Source: Spirochaetes bacterium GWF1_49_6
GTDB lineage: Bacteria > Spirochaetota > Brevinematia > Brevinematales > GWF1-51-8
Direction: 5' to 3'
Assembly (NCBI GenBank): GCA_001829395.1
Contig: MIBD01000083.1
Location: 1,521-9,914, forward strand
Length of the DNA: 8,394 bases
Shown: in pieces, positions 6,250 through 8,394 of the stretch
Layout: every line of letters begins with the position of its first letter
How positions within the stretch are numbered: position 1 is the first letter of the stretch
Notes under the pieces: model-generated
What the model saw: only the letters and a program-made list of their open reading frames with translations
Told to the model about the DNA's origin: nothing
Database searches by the model: none
Made by a program: the position numbers and the translations under genes

Positions 6250-6969
6250 ATGCGTAAAAAACTCGGAGTCAATATCGACCATATCGCGACCCTGCGTGAG
6301 GCGCGCAAGACGATCTATCCCGACCCTGTCGAGGCCGCCGTATTCGCGGAACTCGCGGGCGCGGACGGGATTACGGCGCACTTGCGGGAGGATCGCCGTC
6401 ATATCCAGGACCGAGACATTTATATCCTGCGGAGCACCCTGAAGACCTCGCTCAACCTCGAAATGGCGCTCAATCCGTCCATCCTCGAGATCGCGCTGAA
6501 GGTGCTTCCCGATGAGGTGCGCATCGTGCCGGAGAACCGTGAGGAAGTGACCACCGAGGGGGGCCTCGATGTTATCGCGAACCGCGCGAAGCTCCGCGAG
6601 TTTGTCCCCGCGCTCCAGGAGAAACGGATAGTCGTGAGCCTGTTTGTCGATCCCGACCCCCGTCAGATCGAGGCGGCTGTGGACTGCGGCGCGGAGTTTA
6701 TCGAAATCCACACCGGGAGTTACGCCGACGCGAAGGGCGATAGCGCGATCCACGCGGAGTTCGAGAAGGTGCGGAACGCCGCCGGGTTCGCGGTGTCGAT
6801 CGGCCTGCGCGTCAACGCCGGGCACGGGCTGAACTACCGTAATGTCGCGCCTATATGCCAAATCCCGCAGATCGAGGCGCTGAATATCGGGCATTCGATT
6901 GTCTCGCGCGCTGTATACGTAGGCCTCGAACGCGCGGTACGTGATATGATCGACGTGATGAATAGTTAG
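6250..6969 (+). CDS. pdxJ: Pyridoxine 5'-phosphate synthase PdxJ
   Basis: PdxJ condenses 1-deoxy-D-xylulose 5-phosphate with 3-amino-2-oxopropyl phosphate to pyridoxine 5'-phosphate, the ring-closing step of the DXP-dependent vitamin B6 pathway, in the cytoplasm. At 239 residues it has normal length. It shows the family's conserved blocks: GVNIDHIATLREAR (6-19), YPDPVEAA (23-30), AGADGITAHLREDRRHI (36-52) with catalytic His44, NLEMA with Glu71, IVPE then EEVTTEGGLDV (98-108), FIEIHTGSYAD (150-160), RVNAGHGLNYRNV (187-199) with His192, and ALNIGHSIVSRAV (210-222). These align well with the E. coli enzyme, whose catalytic residues are His45, Glu72 and His193. All the key residues are present, so it should be active. 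GGAGG lies just before the ATG, and the 14-bp gap to the barrel/TPR gene indicates co-transcription. GC content is visibly the highest in the window. Confidence 0.98.
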   Translation: MRKKLGVNIDHIATLREARKTIYPDPVEAAVFAELAGADGITAHLREDRRHIQDRDIYILRSTLKTSLNLEMALNPSILEIALKVLPDEVRIVPENREEVTTEGGLDVIANRAKLREFVPALQEKRIVVSLFVDPDPRQIEAAVDCGAEFIEIHTGSYADAKGDSAIHAEFEKVRNAAGFAVSIGLRVNAGHGLNYRNVAPICQIPQIEALNIGHSIVSRAVYVGLERAVRDMIDVMNS

Positions 6970-6989
6970 AAATGCGAAAAGTTAACTAT
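6962..6989. terminator. Inverted repeat between convergent pdxJ and membrane-protein genes
   Basis: ATAGTTA (6962-6968) and TAACTAT (6983-6989) are perfect reverse complements with a 14-nt loop. They span the pdxJ stop codon and almost reach the stop of the opposing gene at 6993. The stem is AT-rich and no clear T-run follows, so this is at best a weak bidirectional terminator. Confidence 0.25.
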
Positions 6990-6992
6990 CCT

Positions 6993-7412
6993 TTAGATCG
7001 GCAGCAGTTTCAATCCCAGCACGATGACAAACGTTCCTACCACACCGTTGACGAACTCCACCGCCAATAATTTCCGGGGGTAGGCCGACTGGATCAGCAT
7101 ATTCCAAAACCGCGGGTAGACCCGGATAGCGGAGAACGCCGCGGCCAGAATCAGCGCGGTCGTCCATCCGGCGGGTTCGGCGAACAGGCTCCGCAGGTAG
7201 ATATACCCGGCGGTCAGGATATACACCTCCACCTGCGTCCCCAGCGCCATCTTGACGATATACTCGCTTTGCTTCGGCCATTTCCTCAGCGCGGGATGCT
7301 CGCTCTCCTGCTTGTACAGTTTCGCCGTGAAGGGGTTCATATAGAGTATCCCCACCGCCACGAAATGGATCAGCCCGATCGCAAACCCCCACAATAAAAT
7401 CTGTAGTATCAT
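6993..7412 (-). CDS. Small four-helix integral membrane protein of unknown function
   Basis: A 139-residue hydrophobic protein with four predicted transmembrane helices, roughly residues 3-25, 52-76, 83-100 and 117-136. A short charged loop after helix 1 contains NPFTAKLYKQESEHPALRKWPKQSE (26-50). The first helix ending in GILYMNPF followed by a polar loop, and the overall 4-helix layout, recall the DUF1761 type of small membrane protein, but I cannot confirm membership and assign no function. The start is well supported by TAGGAGGA (7418-7425), 5 nt upstream of the ATG. The gene converges on pdxJ with a 23-bp gap and appears to be transcribed alone. Confidence 0.75.
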   Translation of the reverse strand: MILQILLWGFAIGLIHFVAVGILYMNPFTAKLYKQESEHPALRKWPKQSEYIVKMALGTQVEVYILTAGYIYLRSLFAEPAGWTTALILAAAFSAIRVYPRFWNMLIQSAYPRKLLAVEFVNGVVGTFVIVLGLKLLPI

Positions 7413-7475
7413 CTATGTCCTCCTAAAGAATATTCTGAAGGCCATTTCCTTTCTTCTATGTATACTATTAAAGGC

Positions 7476-7504
7476 ATAATACTTTCTTTCCTCCTCGGAT
7501 TTAA
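7476..7504 (-). promoter_or_regulatory. Possible promoter for the small membrane protein
   Basis: Minus strand: TTAAAT (7504-7499), 17-nt spacer, TATTAT (7481-7476). Both boxes are weaker than those of the other promoters in the window. The predicted start near 7469 leaves a leader of about 57 nt. Confidence 0.35.
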
Positions 7505-7552
7505 CCTCGAAGACAGGCTGTCAGCAGAAAGAAAGGAACAAAAAAAGAGGTT

Positions 7553-7680
7553 CCCCGCCTGACTTCGCTTTTCGGGCGTAACTCCTCCCTACGGTCATCG
7601 AACAAACGCCCTCAGCGCTTGCCCCTTCGGGGTAATCGCCCGCACCGTCCGTGAGAAGAATCTCGCTCGTAGCGGCGGGG
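7553..7680. repeat. GC-rich nested inverted-repeat block
   Basis: Three concentric pairings can be read: CCCCGCC (7553-7559) with GGCGGGG (7674-7680), CGGGCG (7573-7578) with CGCCCG (7637-7642), and an apical CCCC-TTC-GGGG hairpin (7622-7632). A further ACGGT (7591-7595) with ACCGT (7644-7648) would cross the middle stem. The 128-nt block stands out by GC content from AT-rich flanks. It may be a structured RNA or the remnant of a non-autonomous repeat; the type is not recognised. Confidence 0.4.
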
Positions 7681-7771
7681 GAAAAACAGGAAAAAGTAAT
7701 AGCCTATTGGATAATAATCACCCCATTTCCCAGTATTGTCTTTTCTCCGGCTGTTTTCTCCCTCGCGCTGT

Positions 7772-7822
7772 CGCCATCCATGGCGCGCTCGGGACTAACG
7801 CTTCCTTGCGTTTCGTCCGCGC
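7772..7822. repeat. Pair of adjacent hairpins
   Basis: The first is CGCCAT (7772-7777) with ATGGCG (7780-7785) around two bases. The second is a longer interrupted stem: GCGC (7785-7788) with GCGC (7819-7822), GGAC (7792-7795) with GTCC (7815-7818), and AACGC (7797-7801) with GCGTT (7808-7812) around a 6-nt loop. Compact stacked hairpins in a gene-free stretch are typical of dispersed intergenic repeats, though no second copy is visible in the window. Confidence 0.4.
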
Positions 7823-7868
7823 ACTATAAAGCGCTGTATCGAGGTTTAATCCTTGTACCCTATTTACT

Positions 7869-7893
7869 CCGGTCGCCGAGCGTAGTCGAGGCG
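7869..7893 (+). repeat. Nuclease-linked hairpin repeat, copy E
   Basis: This copy has the core GAGCGTAGTCGAG (7878-7890), flanked by CGCC (7874-7877) and GGCG (7890-7893), which can pair. The core is the exact reverse complement of CTCGACTACGCTC at 8269-8281 on the other side of the nuclease gene, so the two form a 13-bp inverted repeat around it. Confidence 0.7.
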
Positions 7894-7913
7894 CAATTTA
7901 AACTTTTTAGTCT

Positions 7914-7943
7914 GCGGTCGTTGAGCGAAGCCGAAATGACCGC
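7914..7943 (+). repeat. Nuclease-linked hairpin repeat, copy F, abutting the nuclease stop codon
   Basis: GCGGTC (7914-7919) pairs with GACCGC (7938-7943), extended by a G-T wobble and two T-A pairs, around the core GAGCGAAGCCGA (7923-7934). The last base of the hairpin is also the last base of the nuclease TAG stop codon (7945-7943). It is the best-formed stem of the six copies. It could also stabilise or end the nuclease mRNA, although no T-run follows on the minus strand. Confidence 0.75.
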
Positions 7944-8248
7944 TAATCCTTCTTATCGGGTGCTTTTGTTACATTCCTGCAAATTGCCAGTCGATGGAGA
8001 AGATTTTCATCCCCTTCCATCAATGAATCCTTTTTTGCGTGACTCCATCCCTGAACCTGTTTCTCCCGGTTAAACGCAGCTTCGATACGGGTATATTCTT
8101 TATAGTAAACTAAACTAACCGGCAGACGTTTCGACGTATAATTCGCGCCCTCACCCGCTTGATGTTCCGATAGGCGTTGTTCTAAATTCCAAGTACTTCC
8201 GGTATAGTATGTTTCGTCGCGGCATTGAAGAATATACATATATGGCAT
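7943..8248 (-). CDS. Small GIY-YIG nuclease-domain protein
   Basis: A 101-residue single-domain GIY-YIG protein of the UPF0213/YhbQ-like type. Counting from the chosen Met, the two signature strands are MYI (4-6) and YTG (15-17). They are followed by the Arg helix LEQRLSEH (22-29, catalytic-type R25), an ANYT...P..LVYYKE segment (35-51) and the metal-binding type Glu62 in NREKQVQGW (60-68). The elements expected for metal-dependent DNA cleavage are therefore present. The upstream ATG at 8254-8252 would add two residues, but it touches the AAGGA ribosome binding site (8255-8259). The ATG at 8248 has a normal 6-nt spacing and gives the MPYxYIL start common in the family. After the domain, a tail of about 20 residues ends exactly at the hairpin repeat of copy F. 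Related hairpin repeats lie on both sides of the gene. Cellular role is unknown; repair, recombination or repeat mobility are all possible. Confidence 0.88.
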   Translation of the reverse strand: MPYMYILQCRDETYYTGSTWNLEQRLSEHQAGEGANYTSKRLPVSLVYYKEYTRIEAAFNREKQVQGWSHAKKDSLMEGDENLLHRLAICRNVTKAPDKKD

Positions 8249-8254
8249 AAACAT

Positions 8255-8259
8255 TCCTT
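8255..8259 (-). promoter_or_regulatory. Ribosome binding site deciding the nuclease start
   Basis: AAGGA on the minus strand directly abuts ATG 8254-8252 but is 6 nt from ATG 8248-8246, favouring the second Met. Only 2 nt separate it from repeat copy A upstream. Confidence 0.6.
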
Positions 8260-8261
8260 TT

Positions 8262-8290
8262 CCGGCATCTCGACTACGCTCAATACCCGG
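8262..8290 (-). repeat. Nuclease-linked hairpin repeat, copy A
   Basis: On the minus strand this copy has the core GAGCGTAGTCGAG (8281-8269), flanked by GGTAT and ATGCC, which pair with one G-T wobble. It lies immediately upstream of the nuclease ribosome binding site. It is in inverted orientation to copies E and F. Confidence 0.65.
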
Positions 8291-8310
8291 CGACTTTTTT
8301 TATGGGGCAC

Positions 8311-8373
8311 TTCGGCTGCGCTCAGTGTCCGTTCGGCTGCGCTCAGTGTCCGTTCGGTTATACGCAGTATCCG
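8311..8373 (-). repeat. Tandem array of three 21-nt repeat units, copies B-D
   Basis: Units at 8311-8331 and 8332-8352 are identical. The third (8353-8373) keeps about two thirds of the bases and is decayed. On the minus strand the intact units carry the core GAGCGCAGCCGAA. Copy B can form a stem from CACT (8309-8312) and AGTG (8325-8328). The decayed unit forms a different hairpin, ATAC (8360-8363) with GTAT (8367-8370) inside CGG/CCG. On the plus strand that hairpin is followed by ATTTTT, so it could act as a terminator. Confidence 0.75.
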
Positions 8374-8394
8374 ATTTTTCTAATTATAATTATT

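Larger units (their letters stand above)
7427..7942. other. Long stretch without a convincing gene
   Basis: About 515 bp between the membrane-protein gene and the nuclease gene. It holds an AT-rich upstream region (7427-7550) with a weak promoter, a GC-rich nested inverted-repeat block (7553-7680), an AT-rich spacer, a second hairpin block (7772-7822), and two copies of the hairpin repeat linked to the nuclease (7869-7893 and 7914-7943). A GTG-initiated 140-codon frame on the plus strand (7651-8073) runs antisense through the nuclease gene and shows no protein-like features. Confidence 0.6.

Noticed and set aside
6178..6894. 238-codon frame on the minus strand opposite pdxJ
   Set aside because: It is a shadow of a GC-rich gene. 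pdxJ on the plus strand has all family motifs, and the antisense frame is Arg/Asp/Val-rich with no recognisable domain.
7651..8073. 140-codon GTG-initiated frame on the plus strand
   Set aside because: It runs across inverted repeats and 130 bases antisense to the nuclease gene, has low-complexity Ser/Leu/Pro composition and no supporting ribosome binding site.
8311..8373. Tandem 21-nt units considered as a CRISPR array
   Set aside because: The units are contiguous with no spacers, and no cas genes are present.
1..8394. tRNA, rRNA or insertion-sequence genes
   Set aside because: I saw no CCA-ended cloverleaf candidates, rRNA segments or transposase motifs (DDE or HUH) on either strand. The only nuclease is the GIY-YIG protein.

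Overview
The window reads as chromosomal DNA from a diderm bacterium. It has a Wzx-type lipid-linked glycan flippase, two GT-A glycosyltransferases and an outer-membrane beta-barrel/TPR protein with a signal peptide. pdxJ implies the DXP-dependent route to vitamin B6. The combination of a UPF0164/PorV-type barrel with TPRs fits Spirochaetota or another deep diderm lineage, but the phylum is a guess. The likely promoters are sigma70-like, with TTGnnn, a 17-nt spacer and TATAAT.

Region 1 (1-4128) is a surface-polysaccharide locus, AT-richer than the rest. On the minus strand a flippase (2384-909) is followed by a family-2 glycosyltransferase (861-73), 47 bp apart and probably one transcript. 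A small SAM-dependent methyltransferase (2492-3136) diverges from the flippase. Their shared intergenic region holds two mirror-image promoters and a 9-bp inverted repeat around the flippase -10 box. A second glycosyltransferase (4128-3172, minus, TTG start) converges on the methyltransferase. Together these genes would build, methylate and flip an O-antigen- or exopolysaccharide-like glycan. No polymerase (Wzy) is in the window.

Region 2 (4129-6969): a clear divergent promoter pair separates the locus from a two-gene plus-strand unit. The first gene encodes a 608-residue exported protein with an N-terminal PorV/UPF0164-like barrel and C-terminal TPRs. The second is pdxJ, 14 bp downstream with a strong ribosome binding site. 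Both are much GC-richer than region 1.

Region 3 (6970-8394): a small four-helix membrane protein (minus) converges on pdxJ. About 500 bp without a convincing gene follow, containing two GC-rich blocks of nested inverted repeats. Last is a small GIY-YIG nuclease gene (minus). It is bracketed closely on both sides by short hairpin repeats that share the core GAGCGNAGNCGA, two copies on the left and four on the right in the opposite orientation. This nuclease-repeat package, resembling the relationship of RAYT transposases to REP elements, is the most unusual thing in the window.
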